Source of the DNA: JBCCTX01 sp039197765
GTDB taxonomy: Bacteria > Bacteroidota > Bacteroidia > J057
Reading direction: 5' to 3'
DNA length: 64,000 nt
Assembly: GCA_039197765.1 (NCBI GenBank)
Contig: JBCCTX010000001.1
Coordinates: 1-64,000 of the forward strand
The notes under the pieces: model-generated
Told to the model about the DNA's origin: nothing
The model's input: only the letters and a program-made list of their open reading frames with translations
Databases searched by the model: none
Position numbers and translations under genes: made by a program
In this document: in pieces, positions 17,747 through 26,667 of the stretch
Layout: each line of letters opens with the position of its first letter
Position numbering within the stretch: the stretch's first letter is position 1

Positions 17747-17763
17747 AATAATAACCTATTATT
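17747..17763. promoter_or_regulatory. Inverted repeat in divergent promoter region
   Basis: AATAATA-ACC-TATTATT, a perfect 7-bp inverted repeat with a 3-base spacer. It is the only strong symmetry in the 57 bp between the divergent DUF6807 and GH88-like genes. It could be an operator for a dimeric regulator serving both directions, or simply AT-rich sequence. No regulator gene is adjacent. Confidence 0.3.
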
Positions 17764-17781
17764 GCGAAAAAAATAAGTCCT

Positions 17782-19161
17782 GTGGAGATAAATTTTGACC
17801 TTAGCCCGATTTCACTTTCTCCAAAAATTAAAAGGTTTTGGAATCTTTCTGGAGAAAAACTGAACCGCATTCACAAGGAATATGATCCATCAAAGGGGTC
17901 TCCTGTTTTTACCGTAAACGGGAAATATACTACGAGGGGCTGGACGGAGTGGACCCAAGGATTTCAGTATGGATCTTACATTCTACAATTTGATGCAGTA
18001 GGTGACAGAGACTTGTTAAAATTGGGCCGTGAAGCTACCCTAAACCATATGGCCACCCACGTGGGACATTTTGGGGTCCACGACCATGGCTTTAACAATG
18101 TGAGTACCTACGGAAACCTTCTGCGCCTTATGTTAGAGGGAAAAATGGATTATAACCCCTGGGAACGAAATTTTTATGAATTAGCATTGAAATTATCTGG
18201 GGCTATTCAGGCCAAAAGATGGACGGAGATTTCAGATGGAGGGTATATCCACTCCTTTAATGGACCACACTCCTTATTTGTCGATACGGTACGCACCGTC
18301 AGGGCGCTTATTGTAGGACATCTTTTGGGTCATGTACTTATGGACGAAAATGATAAGCAGATTAGTTTATTAGAGCGAGCTATCCAGCACTGTCTGGCTA
18401 CGGCTAAGTATTCCATCTACTATGGGGAAGGAAGGGATAGCTATGATGAATGGGGGCGAACTGCACATGAAAGTATATTCAATACAACTGATGGGAATTA
18501 CCGATGTCCAAATGCACAGCAAGGTTTCAGTGGATTTACCACCTGGACGAGAGGGTTAGCATGGGCTATGGCAGGGTTTCCCGAGGAGTTGGAAGCTTTA
18601 GAGAATATAGCTGATAAAGATCTAGAAGAATTTGGCGGGAAGGAAAAAATTAAGGAAGTGTTCTTGAAAGCTGCCCGGGCTACGTGTGATTTCTATATCC
18701 AACATACAGCAAAAGATGGAATTCCGTACTGGGATACTGGAGCTCCCCTGTTACATAAACTAGGGGACTATACGCTTTCTCCCTCTGATCCATACAATGC
18801 CTTTGAACCTGTAGATAGCTCTGCGGCAGCTATAGGTGCTCAAGGGCTCGTTCGACTCGGGCAGTATTTGGGAGGAGAGGAAGGGAAAAAATATATGCTA
18901 GCAGGACTGACCGTCCTCAGTTCTCTTTTGGATGAACCTTATTTGAGCACCCATCCAGAGCATCAGGGAATACTTCTTCACTCTATTTATCATCAGCCCA
19001 ATGGATGGGATTATGTACCTGAAGATCAGTCGATTGCTTGTGGAGAATCTTCTATGTGGGGAGATTATCACATGCGGGAATTGGTTCTGTATGTACAAAG
19101 AATGGCTGAAAATAAACCCTATTATTCGTTTTTGGGTTGTATTGAAAATAGTACAATTTAA
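17782..19161 (+). CDS. Glycoside hydrolase family 88-like (unsaturated glucuronyl hydrolase fold)
   Basis: A 459-residue (alpha/alpha)6-barrel protein. Supporting stretches are GWTEWTQGFQYGSYILQFDA, HVGHFGVHDHGFNNVSTYGN, FSGFTTWTRGLAWAMAGFPE, AFEPVDSSAAAIGAQGLVRL and the C-terminal CGESSMWGDYHMREL, matching GH88/GH105 enzymes. These hydrolyse the unsaturated uronyl residue left by polysaccharide lyases. The protein has no signal peptide and would be cytoplasmic. The only standard start in the frame is GTG at 17782, since an in-frame TAA lies at 17752 and no ATG intervenes. It heads a plus-strand sugar catabolism cluster. Substrate not determinable. Confidence 0.8.
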   Translation: MEINFDLSPISLSPKIKRFWNLSGEKLNRIHKEYDPSKGSPVFTVNGKYTTRGWTEWTQGFQYGSYILQFDAVGDRDLLKLGREATLNHMATHVGHFGVHDHGFNNVSTYGNLLRLMLEGKMDYNPWERNFYELALKLSGAIQAKRWTEISDGGYIHSFNGPHSLFVDTVRTVRALIVGHLLGHVLMDENDKQISLLERAIQHCLATAKYSIYYGEGRDSYDEWGRTAHESIFNTTDGNYRCPNAQQGFSGFTTWTRGLAWAMAGFPEELEALENIADKDLEEFGGKEKIKEVFLKAARATCDFYIQHTAKDGIPYWDTGAPLLHKLGDYTLSPSDPYNAFEPVDSSAAAIGAQGLVRLGQYLGGEEGKKYMLAGLTVLSSLLDEPYLSTHPEHQGILLHSIYHQPNGWDYVPEDQSIACGESSMWGDYHMRELVLYVQRMAENKPYYSFLGCIENSTI

Positions 19162-19241
19162 TCGTCCGTAGTTGTGTAGTTGGTAGTCTGTGGTATCATT
19201 TGATTTAAGCGTCCACAATAAGCTTTGATTTGAGATCAAAG
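19162..19241. repeat. Dispersed intergenic repeat, copy 1
   Basis: It starts directly after the GH88 stop. It contains degenerate GTAGT(C/T)(C/T)GT(A/G)G units (cgtccgtagttgtgtagt, ggtagtctgtggtatc) and a 7-bp inverted repeat CTTTGAT-ttgag-ATCAAAG (19223-19241). The same pieces occur at 22279-22430 and 62770-62835. Confidence 0.65.
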
Positions 19242-19270
19242 TCCTAGTAAACCTCAAACCTGAGCACTCC

Positions 19271-20080
19271 ATGTCTAAACTCTGTATACACACCATTACT
19301 ACTAAGCCGTGGGAAATTGAGCATGCTATCCAGCAGTACGCTGCTGCAGGTGTAAAGGGTATTTCGATTTGGCAGCAGGCCGTAGAGGGAAAAAACCTAG
19401 CAGAAGTTCGCAAGCAGATAGAAGGGGCTGGAATGCAAGTGGTATCTTATGTAAGGGGTGGATTTTTTCCAAGCGTAGAGCCAGAAAAACGGAAGGCTGC
19501 AATAGCCCATAATCAAAAAATGATCGAAGAGGCTGCTGCTTTAGGTGCCCCTCTTCTGGTCATGGTATGCGGGGCAGAACCTCGTCAGTCTCTGGTTCAG
19601 TCCAGGCTACACATACAAGAAGGACTAGAGGCACTTATCCCCCATGCCCAAACCCATGGGGTGAAATTAGGCATAGAACCCCTTCACCCTATGTACGCAG
19701 ATACCCGATCTGCGGTCAATACCCTTGGCCAAGCAAATGATATGGCTGAAGCCTTGGCTTCGCCCTGGATTGGGGTGGTAGTAGACGTATATCATTTGTG
19801 GTGGGATCCTACCTTGCAAGATGAGATTCTCCGCTGTGGGAAGCACAATAATCTATATGCTTACCACATTTGCGACTGGAAAATTCCTACAGAAGATATG
19901 CTGAATGATCGGGGACTCATGGGTGAGGGGTGTATTCCCTTAGCAGAAATTGGAAGGTGGGTCAAGCAAGCCGGCTTTGAAGGGTATGATGAAGTGGAGA
20001 TTTTCTCTAACCGCTGGTGGGCTGAAGACCAAGACCTCTTTCTCAAAAGAATTCTTGAGGCTTATGAAAATATTAGCTAA
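19271..20080 (+). CDS. Sugar phosphate isomerase/epimerase (xylose-isomerase-like TIM barrel)
   Basis: A 269-residue TIM-barrel protein of the AP endonuclease 2/xylose isomerase-like family. Metal-ligand blocks are visible: LGIEPLHPMYADTRSA (Glu), VVVDVYHLWWDP (Asp and His), YAYHICDWK (His) and GYDEVEIFSNRWW (Glu). Such proteins isomerise or epimerise keto-sugars, or act as inosose-type dehydratases. No signal peptide. It is followed, 95 bp later on the same strand, by a Gfo/Idh/MocA oxidoreductase, a pairing common in myo-inositol and rare-sugar catabolism. Exact substrate unknown. Confidence 0.82.
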   Translation: MSKLCIHTITTKPWEIEHAIQQYAAAGVKGISIWQQAVEGKNLAEVRKQIEGAGMQVVSYVRGGFFPSVEPEKRKAAIAHNQKMIEEAAALGAPLLVMVCGAEPRQSLVQSRLHIQEGLEALIPHAQTHGVKLGIEPLHPMYADTRSAVNTLGQANDMAEALASPWIGVVVDVYHLWWDPTLQDEILRCGKHNNLYAYHICDWKIPTEDMLNDRGLMGEGCIPLAEIGRWVKQAGFEGYDEVEIFSNRWWAEDQDLFLKRILEAYENIS

Positions 20081-20175
20081 GTTTTAAAATAACATATTGA
20101 ATTTATAATCAGTTTTAACCAAAGCTAATAGCCCTTCAATTTGTACTTTCTCACCATAAACTTTTCATTTTATAC

Positions 20176-21324
20176 ATGCCAATTCACACCGTAGGAATCA
20201 TCATGAACGGCGTTACCGGCCGTATGGGTACCAATCAACACCTACTTAGGTCCATCAAGGCCATCCGCGAACAAGGAGGGGTTTCCCTGAGTCCCACTGA
20301 GGTAATCATGCCCGACCCAATTCTCGTAGGGCGAAACCCAGTTAAGCTCGAGAAACTGTGCCGACTATCAGGCATTGAAAAAATGAGTACCAACCTGGAT
20401 GAAGTCCTGGCAGATCCACAATACACCCTGTATTTCGATTCTCAAACCACGGCTCGGCGATTCATTGATGTAAAAAAGGCGGTAGAGGCAGGAAAACACA
20501 TTTATTGTGAAAAACCGAGTGGTGCAACTTTGGCCGAAGCGATGGAACTGTACCAAATCTGCGAAACGGCAGGTGTAAAGCATGGAGTAGTCCAGGATAA
20601 ACTCTTTTTACCCGGCCTAGTCAAACTACGTCGTCTAAAAGAATCAGGCTTCTTTGGGAAAATTCTTTCCGTTAGGGGAGAATTTGGATACTGGGTCTTT
20701 GAAGGGCATACGGTACCTGCCCAACGTCCTTCCTGGAACTATCGCAAAGAAGAAGGAGGAGGCATTATCTATGATATGCTCTGCCATTGGCGTTACGTAT
20801 TAGATAATCTTTTTGGTGAGGTGAAATCGGTGTCTTGTCTGGGAGCAACCCATATCCCTGAAAGGATTGATGAGCAAGGGAAAGCCTACGCTTGTACGGC
20901 TGACGACGCTGCTTACGCTACCTTTGAATTAGAAGGGGGGATAATTGCCCATATGAACTCGTCTTGGTGTGTGCGGGTACGTAGGGACGACCTGCTCACA
21001 CTACAAGTGGATGGCACCCATGGTTCGGCTGTTGCAGGACTGAGAGAGTGTTGGACCCAGGCCTATGGCAATACCCCTAAGCCCGTTTGGAATCCAGATG
21101 TGCCCCAGCCTATCCAGTTCATGGATAATTGGAATCCTGTTCCCAACCAGGAATCCTATGACAATGGTTTTAAAGTACAATGGGAGATGTTTTTAAAATA
21201 CCTGGTAGCAGACCATCCCTTTCCCTATGGCTTGTTAGAGGGTGCCAAAGGGGTGCAACTTGCCGAAAAAGGCTTAGAAAGTTGGGCGAAACGACAGTGG
21301 GTGGAACTTGAACCATTAGTTTGA
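20176..21324 (+). CDS. Gfo/Idh/MocA family oxidoreductase
   Basis: A 382-residue NAD(P)-dependent sugar dehydrogenase-type protein. The N-terminal Rossmann part has an unusual GIIMNGVTGRMGTNQH nucleotide loop (GxTGRMG is reminiscent of dihydrodipicolinate reductase) and the family lysine motif HIYCEKPSGATLAEA near residue 115. The C-terminal alpha/beta domain includes RPSWNYRKEEGGGIIYDMLCH (catalytic His region) and HMNSSWCVRVRRDD. It probably oxidises a ring hydroxyl of a sugar or sugar acid. It sits between the isomerase and an SDR on the same strand, so likely the same pathway. Confidence 0.85.
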   Translation: MPIHTVGIIMNGVTGRMGTNQHLLRSIKAIREQGGVSLSPTEVIMPDPILVGRNPVKLEKLCRLSGIEKMSTNLDEVLADPQYTLYFDSQTTARRFIDVKKAVEAGKHIYCEKPSGATLAEAMELYQICETAGVKHGVVQDKLFLPGLVKLRRLKESGFFGKILSVRGEFGYWVFEGHTVPAQRPSWNYRKEEGGGIIYDMLCHWRYVLDNLFGEVKSVSCLGATHIPERIDEQGKAYACTADDAAYATFELEGGIIAHMNSSWCVRVRRDDLLTLQVDGTHGSAVAGLRECWTQAYGNTPKPVWNPDVPQPIQFMDNWNPVPNQESYDNGFKVQWEMFLKYLVADHPFPYGLLEGAKGVQLAEKGLESWAKRQWVELEPLV

Positions 21325-21372
21325 GACAATCCGCTTGAAAAGCCTTACTTCGATAGGGTAATTGAACACTGA

Positions 21373-21390
21373 GACACAAAGACACAAAGA
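21373..21390. repeat. Short tandem repeat GACACAAA x2
   Basis: Two and a quarter copies of the 8-mer GACACAAA lie in the 111-bp gap between the oxidoreductase and the SDR. It belongs to the low-complexity intergenic type seen elsewhere in the window. No function evident. Confidence 0.5.
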
Positions 21391-21435
21391 AGAATGATCT
21401 TTGAAGGAATTAGCATAAGTTGATAAGATTTAGAA

Positions 21436-22215
21436 ATGAAAAATAAGTATAACGTAGCCTTAATTACAGGGGGAAGTAGAGGAATAGGTTTAGGGATTGC
21501 AAAAGCCCTGGGAAAGGAAGGCATTCATTTGGCGATCAATGGTATGCGAGAAGAGGCTGCCCTTGAGGGCGTCCTACTGGAATTGCGAGCCTTAGGCGTG
21601 AAAGTCTGTTATTGCCAAGGGAACGTAGCGTCTTCAGAGGACCGTACACGTATACTGGAGAAGGCCCAGCAAGATCTAGGGCCGATCAACTTTCTTATTA
21701 ACAATGCAGGAGTAGCCCCTAAGAAGCGGTTGGATATTCTAGAAACGACAGAGGAGAGTTACGAAAGAGTGATGGATATAAATTTGAAAGGTCCGTTTTT
21801 TCTCAGTCAAGCAGTTGCAAACCAAATGCTCATGAAGAAAGCGCTTGAACCGAGTTTTGAGGGGGCAATTATCAATATTGGATCCATCTCTGCCACAGTA
21901 GCTTCCTACAATCGGGGGGAATACTGCATCAGTAAGACGGGTATGGGGATGATGACCACGCTTTTTGCTGCTCGTTTAGGTAAAGAGGGGATTCCTGTAT
22001 ATGAAGTAAGACCAGGCTTGACCCTCACGGACATGACTACGGTTGTAAAAGAAAAGTATGATCAACTCATCGATGAAGGGCTTACCCTTCAACCCAGATG
22101 GGGATATCCTGAGGATATAGGAAAGGCCGTGGCTGCCTTGGTAAGAGGAGATTTCCCGTATTCTACAGGGCAGGTAATTATGGTGGATGGGGGACTGACG
22201 ATACCCAGGTTGTAG
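21436..22215 (+). CDS. Short-chain dehydrogenase/reductase (3-ketoacyl-ACP reductase-like)
   Basis: A 259-residue classical SDR. The cofactor loop is TGGSRGIGLGIAKAL (near residue 10), the NNAG motif is INNAGVAPKKR (about 91), the catalytic Ser is in INIGSISATVAS (about 149), and the catalytic Tyr/Lys pair is YCISK (about 159-163). It ends with GQVIMVDGGLTIPRL, the usual SDR C-terminus. The Gly-rich loop lacks the acidic residue that strictly selects NAD, so cofactor use is open. Neighbours suggest a sugar-acid or polyol dehydrogenase rather than fatty-acid synthesis. No signal peptide. Confidence 0.87.
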   Translation: MKNKYNVALITGGSRGIGLGIAKALGKEGIHLAINGMREEAALEGVLLELRALGVKVCYCQGNVASSEDRTRILEKAQQDLGPINFLINNAGVAPKKRLDILETTEESYERVMDINLKGPFFLSQAVANQMLMKKALEPSFEGAIINIGSISATVASYNRGEYCISKTGMGMMTTLFAARLGKEGIPVYEVRPGLTLTDMTTVVKEKYDQLIDEGLTLQPRWGYPEDIGKAVAALVRGDFPYSTGQVIMVDGGLTIPRL

Positions 22216-22267
22216 GGTAAAGAGGAGTAAGGAGCTGAAGGAATAGGGTATAAGGCGGTTTGAGGTT

Positions 22268-22430
22268 TGATAGGTGTACTTTGATCTCGATCAAAGGTTA
22301 CTACGGACTACCGACTACCTTACCACGGACTATCTTATCAAAGGTTACCATGGACTGTGGACTATTTAACTGTGGACCATCTTCTTGAATCAAAGGTTAC
22401 CACGGTCTGCCGACTACCTTACTACAGACC
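22268..22430. repeat. Dispersed intergenic repeat, copy 2 (three tandem units) in a 463-bp gene-free gap
   Basis: The gap 22216-22678 holds no convincing gene. It contains the best copy of the dispersed repeat: an 8-bp inverted repeat CTTTGATC-tc-GATCAAAG at 22279-22296, then three diverged units beginning ATCAAAGGTTAC at 22290, 22337 and 22389 (47- and 52-bp spacing). Each is followed by (A/T)(C/T)GG(A/T)CT and GACTACCTTA-type tails. The inverted complement of this unit appears at 62790-62830. The rest of the gap (22440-22678) is AT-rich with a weak AATCCC/GGGATT hairpin. Confidence 0.75.
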
Positions 22431-22678
22431 ATATTGTTTTCCAAAATTGTTCAAAGTCAATGGCTATTTCTAACCATTGGTAATCCCCTTTCTGTAAATG
22501 GGATTTATCCATTCTCCACTTGAAATGAGTTTCGTCAGCTTATCAGGCAGAGGTAAATTATTAATGACTGTACGGTCCATTTTCTGGTTTCAGGATAATT
22601 TTCATGGTATAAATTGAGATTTTTATTTCAAACTCGTTCGATTTCCCCTATATTATTTCTCACAAACCTACTACCTAT

Positions 22679-22906
22679 ATGCACCAAAAGAAACCCTTTC
22701 TTTGGAGGCTTTGCTGTGCTGGAGCTATCCTTACCTCAATCCTATCCTTTTCTCCGTTGGTTCTTCCGCCTGGAGTATTTACCCCTAAATTGGGGCCAGT
22801 TCCCTATTCTCTATGGATGGGAATACTCTTGACGATATTTCTCGTTTTACTCACCTATCTAGGGGCTAGGGTTCACCCAGGCCATAAGGAAGAGGGAAAA
22901 ATATGA
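22679..22906 (+). CDS. Small two-helix membrane protein, partner of sodium:solute symporter (DUF3311-like)
   Basis: A 75-residue protein with two hydrophobic segments (CCAGAILTSILSFSPLVLP and SLWMGILLTIFLVLLTYLGA) and a charged C-terminus. Its stop overlaps the symporter start (ATGA at 22903-22906), so the two are translated together. Small DUF3311-type proteins commonly precede sodium:solute symporter genes and are presumed accessory subunits. The overlapping frame at 22614-22832 is a shadow. Confidence 0.75.
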   Translation: MHQKKPFLWRLCCAGAILTSILSFSPLVLPPGVFTPKLGPVPYSLWMGILLTIFLVLLTYLGARVHPGHKEEGKI

Positions 22907-24297
22907 GCATGTTTACATGGTTAATTATTATTGGGTTAGTGTACCTGATTGCGTTGGGAACGCTAGCCTATCGGGCTCGGCAGCAGGCTTCTGACGTGGA
23001 GGATTTCATGCTGGCTGGCGGAAATCTGGGATACATAATTGGGTTTATGACGGTTGCAGCTACCCTATTCAGTGCCTTTACCCTACAGGGAATGCCAGAC
23101 TTTTTTAGAACTCATGGGATTGGTTCATGGATTTTTCTGGCCATTTCAGATGGAGCTATGGTATTTATGATTGTCTTTTTTGCGTATTATCTAAGAAAGA
23201 AAGTTGCAGAAAAGGGCTATAAAGGAATGGCAGGACTCTTGCGAGATTGCTACGAGACCAAATGGGCAGGTTATGTCTACTTTTTGGGAGTCTTTCTCTT
23301 CCTCATTCCCTATGTAGCTGTGCAGATCCGAGGGATAGGGATTTTTTTAGAGGCTGTTTTTCCTGAAGCGCTTCCCTTTTGGGCCTGGGGGTTGTTTATC
23401 ATTGTATTAATGCTTCTGTACAGCGAAACCGGAGGGTTAAAAGCTATCATCCATGCAGATGTTCTCCAGGGAATATTACTGATGATCGTCGTGTGGATCA
23501 TGGCGATTACTTGCCTAAAGGCTATGGGAGGAGTAGGGGAGATGTTTCGCCAAATTGAGGCCAAAGAATCCGCCTTACTTTCGGTGCCCGGACCCAAAGG
23601 GCTTTTTACTGTCCAATTTTTAGTAGCCTCCTTTTTTGGTATCGTTTCCATTCCCATCACCCAGCCACAGGTCTCTTCTCGTCTGGTAATCATGAAGGAC
23701 CTCAAAGCAACCCATCGAATGGCTGTGGCCGTTGGAATATTTGCCATTTTAGTCATTCTTCCTACCCTACCTATTGGCTTTTATGGAGCCATAAAATACG
23801 GAGAAATGTCCCCCGCAGAGTTTATCAACCAAGTGCTACTTTTTGATCAAGCAGGTTGGGTAGCTGCTGCTGCAGTAATAGGGCTATTTGCTGCTTCTAT
23901 TTCTACCAGTGACTCCCAAATCTTTGCCTTGGGAGGGGAGTTTCGTTCTTTATTGGGAGGGAGTGAAAAATCGGCCCTTACCCGTACCAAAATCGCGCTG
24001 GTAGTATTTGCCCTGGCTGCTTGGGGCTTCTCCATTCTGGCCAATGACCAACTGGTCTTATTGGCGCGTGTGAGCTTTACGGGTACAGCGCTTATGACCC
24101 CAATGGTGCTAGCAGCTATTTTGACCCGAAAATCACCTAGTTCCGAAATTGTGCTCTGGGCTGCCCTGAGCATTCTCTGTCTTGTTCTTTCCCAGTTAAA
24201 GATCTTGCCCAATGTAGTCATGGGCGTAAGAATGGACTTATTTATCTTCCTTTCGGTAGGAATACTTACCTTATTTTCGCTATGGAGAACCCGATAA
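22903..24297 (+). CDS. Sodium:solute symporter (SSS family)
   Basis: A 464-residue polytopic membrane protein with about 12-13 helices. SSS hallmarks are the early AYRARQQASDVEDFMLAGG block (family pattern R...s..dyflAGr), LYSETGGLKAIIHADVLQG (helix 5-6), SIPITQPQVSSRLVIMKD, and AAASISTSDSQIF-like ISTSDSQIFALGGEF near helix 9, the sodium-site region. It moves an organic solute such as a sugar, sugar acid or carboxylate with Na+ across the inner membrane. It is coupled to the small upstream subunit and overlaps the next gene by 16 bp, so it probably imports the substrate of this cluster. Confidence 0.88.
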   Translation: MSMFTWLIIIGLVYLIALGTLAYRARQQASDVEDFMLAGGNLGYIIGFMTVAATLFSAFTLQGMPDFFRTHGIGSWIFLAISDGAMVFMIVFFAYYLRKKVAEKGYKGMAGLLRDCYETKWAGYVYFLGVFLFLIPYVAVQIRGIGIFLEAVFPEALPFWAWGLFIIVLMLLYSETGGLKAIIHADVLQGILLMIVVWIMAITCLKAMGGVGEMFRQIEAKESALLSVPGPKGLFTVQFLVASFFGIVSIPITQPQVSSRLVIMKDLKATHRMAVAVGIFAILVILPTLPIGFYGAIKYGEMSPAEFINQVLLFDQAGWVAAAAVIGLFAASISTSDSQIFALGGEFRSLLGGSEKSALTRTKIALVVFALAAWGFSILANDQLVLLARVSFTGTALMTPMVLAAILTRKSPSSEIVLWAALSILCLVLSQLKILPNVVMGVRMDLFIFLSVGILTLFSLWRTR

Positions 24298-25661
24298 ACC
24301 GACGTTCCTTTCTACAACATACAGGCTTGATAGGCCTGAGTTTATCTCTGCCTACCCATCTAATTTCACAATCCGCTATGAAGGGCTTTCAAATTGAACG
24401 TGTTAATGCAAATTTTGAACGAGAGCACCTCCTCCGCCCCTTTGGATTTAAGGGGGCGGCCATGACAGAAGTTTGGCAGACTGCTTGCAAAGTTCAGGGA
24501 AGCTCAGGAATTTCTAGAATTGGCCTGGGAACCCAGAACGTGCTTTGGTCAGATTCTCGTGTTTTTGCCTCGCATTCAGAAAATGGAGGGAATGCGCTGA
24601 TGTTTGCCATGACAGAGTTTGCTTTACAACAAGCAAAGAACAGGCGCTTTGAAACCCCGGTAGACCTATTGGACCAACTACTCGATGAGGTTTGGGAGTA
24701 TGGGAAAGTGATTACCGGGCAAAAAGACCTAAGAAAGACCTTTGCCTTAAATGCGATGGTACCCCTGGATAATGCTGCTTGGCTCCTTTATGCCGCAGAA
24801 AACAAGCAGGAGCAATTTGATGAAATGTTGCCCAGTGCGTATCAAAAAGCCTTAAAAGAAAGACATCCCAAAGTAGCTGCTATTCCGGCTTTTGGCTATG
24901 GAACTTCGATGGAAGAGATAAAAAGGTTGGCAGAGGAGGGCTTTTTTATCATGAAGATTAAGATTGGTGCTCCAGGTGAACCAGAGGAAATGCTGGAAAA
25001 AGACAAGGCCTTTTTGAAGTCTATCCATGAGACGATAGGTTCCAATGAAACCCCTCACACAGCAGATGGGAAGATCCCTTATTACTTTGATGCAAATGGG
25101 AGATATCCCAGCAAAGAGTATTTACAGCGCTTCCTGGACTATGCTCAATCCATCGGGGCATTCGAACAAATTGCCTTAATAGAAGAGCCTTTTGGAGAAA
25201 AGAACCACGAGTATGTGGGAGACATTGGGGTTGTAATTGCTGCAGATGAAAGTGCACATACAGATGAGGATGCTTTAAGAAGAATTGAAGAAGGGTATAA
25301 AGCCATTGCGGTTAAGGCAGTTGCTAAGACGCTGAGTATGACGCTTAAAATTATTAAGCTCGCCAATGAGCGCCAAATCCCTTGTTTTTGCGCCGACCTG
25401 ACGGTAAATCCCATCCTGGTAGAATGGAATAAGGCGGTTGCAGCCCGATTGCCGGCTTTTCCGGGGCTGGATTTTGGCCTGCAGGAAACCAATGGCTTTC
25501 AGAATTATGCGAATTGGGAAAGCATGATGGAGTATCATCCCACAAAGGGAGCTAATTGGGTGAGTCCCAAAGAAGGAGTTTACCCCACCGATTCAACGTT
25601 TTTTGCAAGAAGTGGGGGGATATTTGAGCCTTCAGAACACTTCGAAAAAATGTTTCCATAG
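24282..25661 (+). CDS. Mandelate racemase/muconate lactonizing (enolase superfamily) protein with Tat signal
   Basis: A 459-residue enolase-superfamily enzyme whose start lies inside the symporter gene (16-bp overlap). The leader INRRSFLQHTGLIGLSLSL is a Tat signal. Barrel motifs: KIK (Lys225, Lys227), Asp270 in YYFDANGRYP, Glu301/302 in LIEEPFGEKN, Glu323 in IAADESAHT and Lys345 in AIAVKAVAK. The family abstracts a proton alpha to a carboxylate (racemases, sugar-acid dehydratases). Export by Tat implies the reaction happens in the periplasm, before or independent of uptake by the coupled symporter. Substrate unknown. Last gene of the cluster. Confidence 0.83.
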   Translation: MENPINRRSFLQHTGLIGLSLSLPTHLISQSAMKGFQIERVNANFEREHLLRPFGFKGAAMTEVWQTACKVQGSSGISRIGLGTQNVLWSDSRVFASHSENGGNALMFAMTEFALQQAKNRRFETPVDLLDQLLDEVWEYGKVITGQKDLRKTFALNAMVPLDNAAWLLYAAENKQEQFDEMLPSAYQKALKERHPKVAAIPAFGYGTSMEEIKRLAEEGFFIMKIKIGAPGEPEEMLEKDKAFLKSIHETIGSNETPHTADGKIPYYFDANGRYPSKEYLQRFLDYAQSIGAFEQIALIEEPFGEKNHEYVGDIGVVIAADESAHTDEDALRRIEEGYKAIAVKAVAKTLSMTLKIIKLANERQIPCFCADLTVNPILVEWNKAVAARLPAFPGLDFGLQETNGFQNYANWESMMEYHPTKGANWVSPKEGVYPTDSTFFARSGGIFEPSEHFEKMFP

Positions 25662-25740
25662 ACCCCTCAAGTCAATCAAAAAAACCTTAGAGAGAAAATT
25701 TTACTAACAATTCTGCTTGAATGGCGTTCACTTGGATGAT

Positions 25741-26574
25741 ATGAACGATCAAGGAATTTCAATTTTGGGATGTGGATGGCTTGGAATGGAGGTAGCAAAA
25801 AGACTAATAGCCAAAGGCTATCAAGTCAAAGGGTCTACTACTAGAGCGGAAAAAGCTGAGTTGTTGTTAGGGGCAGCCATCCAGCCATATGTTTTTTCTC
25901 TTTTATCGGATAAAATTGAAGGAACTTTGGGTGATTTTCTGGAAAGCCCCCTTCTTTTGCTCAATATCCCACCTGGAAGACGAGACCCAGATGTCGGGCG
26001 GACCTTTCCTTTAAAAATTGCTACCCTCTTGAAGCAGGTTCCCAATAAGTCGAATCTGAAGTGTATCTGGGTAAGTTCAACTTCTGTTTATGGGAATCTC
26101 TCAGGAGAGGTTCGTGAGGGACATGCTCTTTCCCCAGCTACCCAATCGGGAAAAGCGTTGGTGGAAGTGGAGGAAATGGTCCAAGCTGCAATTCCTCATA
26201 CCACTATCCTAAGGATGGGAGGATTGGTAGGCCCCAAACGTCATCCCGGTAAATTTTTGGCAGGGCGACAAAACCTTAGAGGAGCAAATCAAGCCATCAA
26301 CTTGATCCATCTGGTAGATTGTGTTGGGATCATTGAGGCAGTAATTGAGCAAAATTGTTGGGGAGAAGATTTTAATTGCGTCTCAGATGGACATCCCACT
26401 AGGGAAGCCTACTATACATACGCGGCGAAAATACTGAAACTTCCCCTACCTGAATTTGCAGATGATGACCCTAGTATTGGGAAAACAATTCTCAATGAGA
26501 AGGTAAAAGAACGTTTAGGCTATTCTTTTCAATATTCAGACCCCTTTGACATGCTGGCCAACAAAATGGCTTGA
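25741..26574 (+). CDS. NAD(P)-binding epimerase/dehydratase-like protein (YeeZ-type atypical SDR)
   Basis: A 277-residue extended/atypical SDR from the ATG at 25741; the frame opens with a TTG at 25717, which would add eight unrelated residues. The nucleotide loop is ISILGCGWLGMEVAKRL (GxGxxG), the catalytic region is WVSSTSVYGNLSGEVREGH (Ser, Tyr), and a C-terminal substrate segment begins LIHLVDCVGIIEAV. The YeeZ/SDR_a group has no settled reaction. It is 79 bp downstream of the exported enolase-type gene and may or may not share its transcript. Confidence 0.75.
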   Translation: MNDQGISILGCGWLGMEVAKRLIAKGYQVKGSTTRAEKAELLLGAAIQPYVFSLLSDKIEGTLGDFLESPLLLLNIPPGRRDPDVGRTFPLKIATLLKQVPNKSNLKCIWVSSTSVYGNLSGEVREGHALSPATQSGKALVEVEEMVQAAIPHTTILRMGGLVGPKRHPGKFLAGRQNLRGANQAINLIHLVDCVGIIEAVIEQNCWGEDFNCVSDGHPTREAYYTYAAKILKLPLPEFADDDPSIGKTILNEKVKERLGYSFQYSDPFDMLANKMA

Positions 26575-26667
26575 TTGTGCGTTTTTGAGGAAAGATAGAT
26601 ATAGTTAATACCCTCTCAATGATGGATACATTCACCTAACACCAAGCTTCTAGAAAACACGATATAT

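Noticed and set aside
22440..22678. Possible remnant gene in the remainder of the gap
   Set aside because: No frame with coding character; only a weak hairpin.
22614..22832. 72-codon frame overlapping the small symporter subunit
   Set aside because: Out-of-frame shadow of the 75-residue gene with the ATGA coupling.
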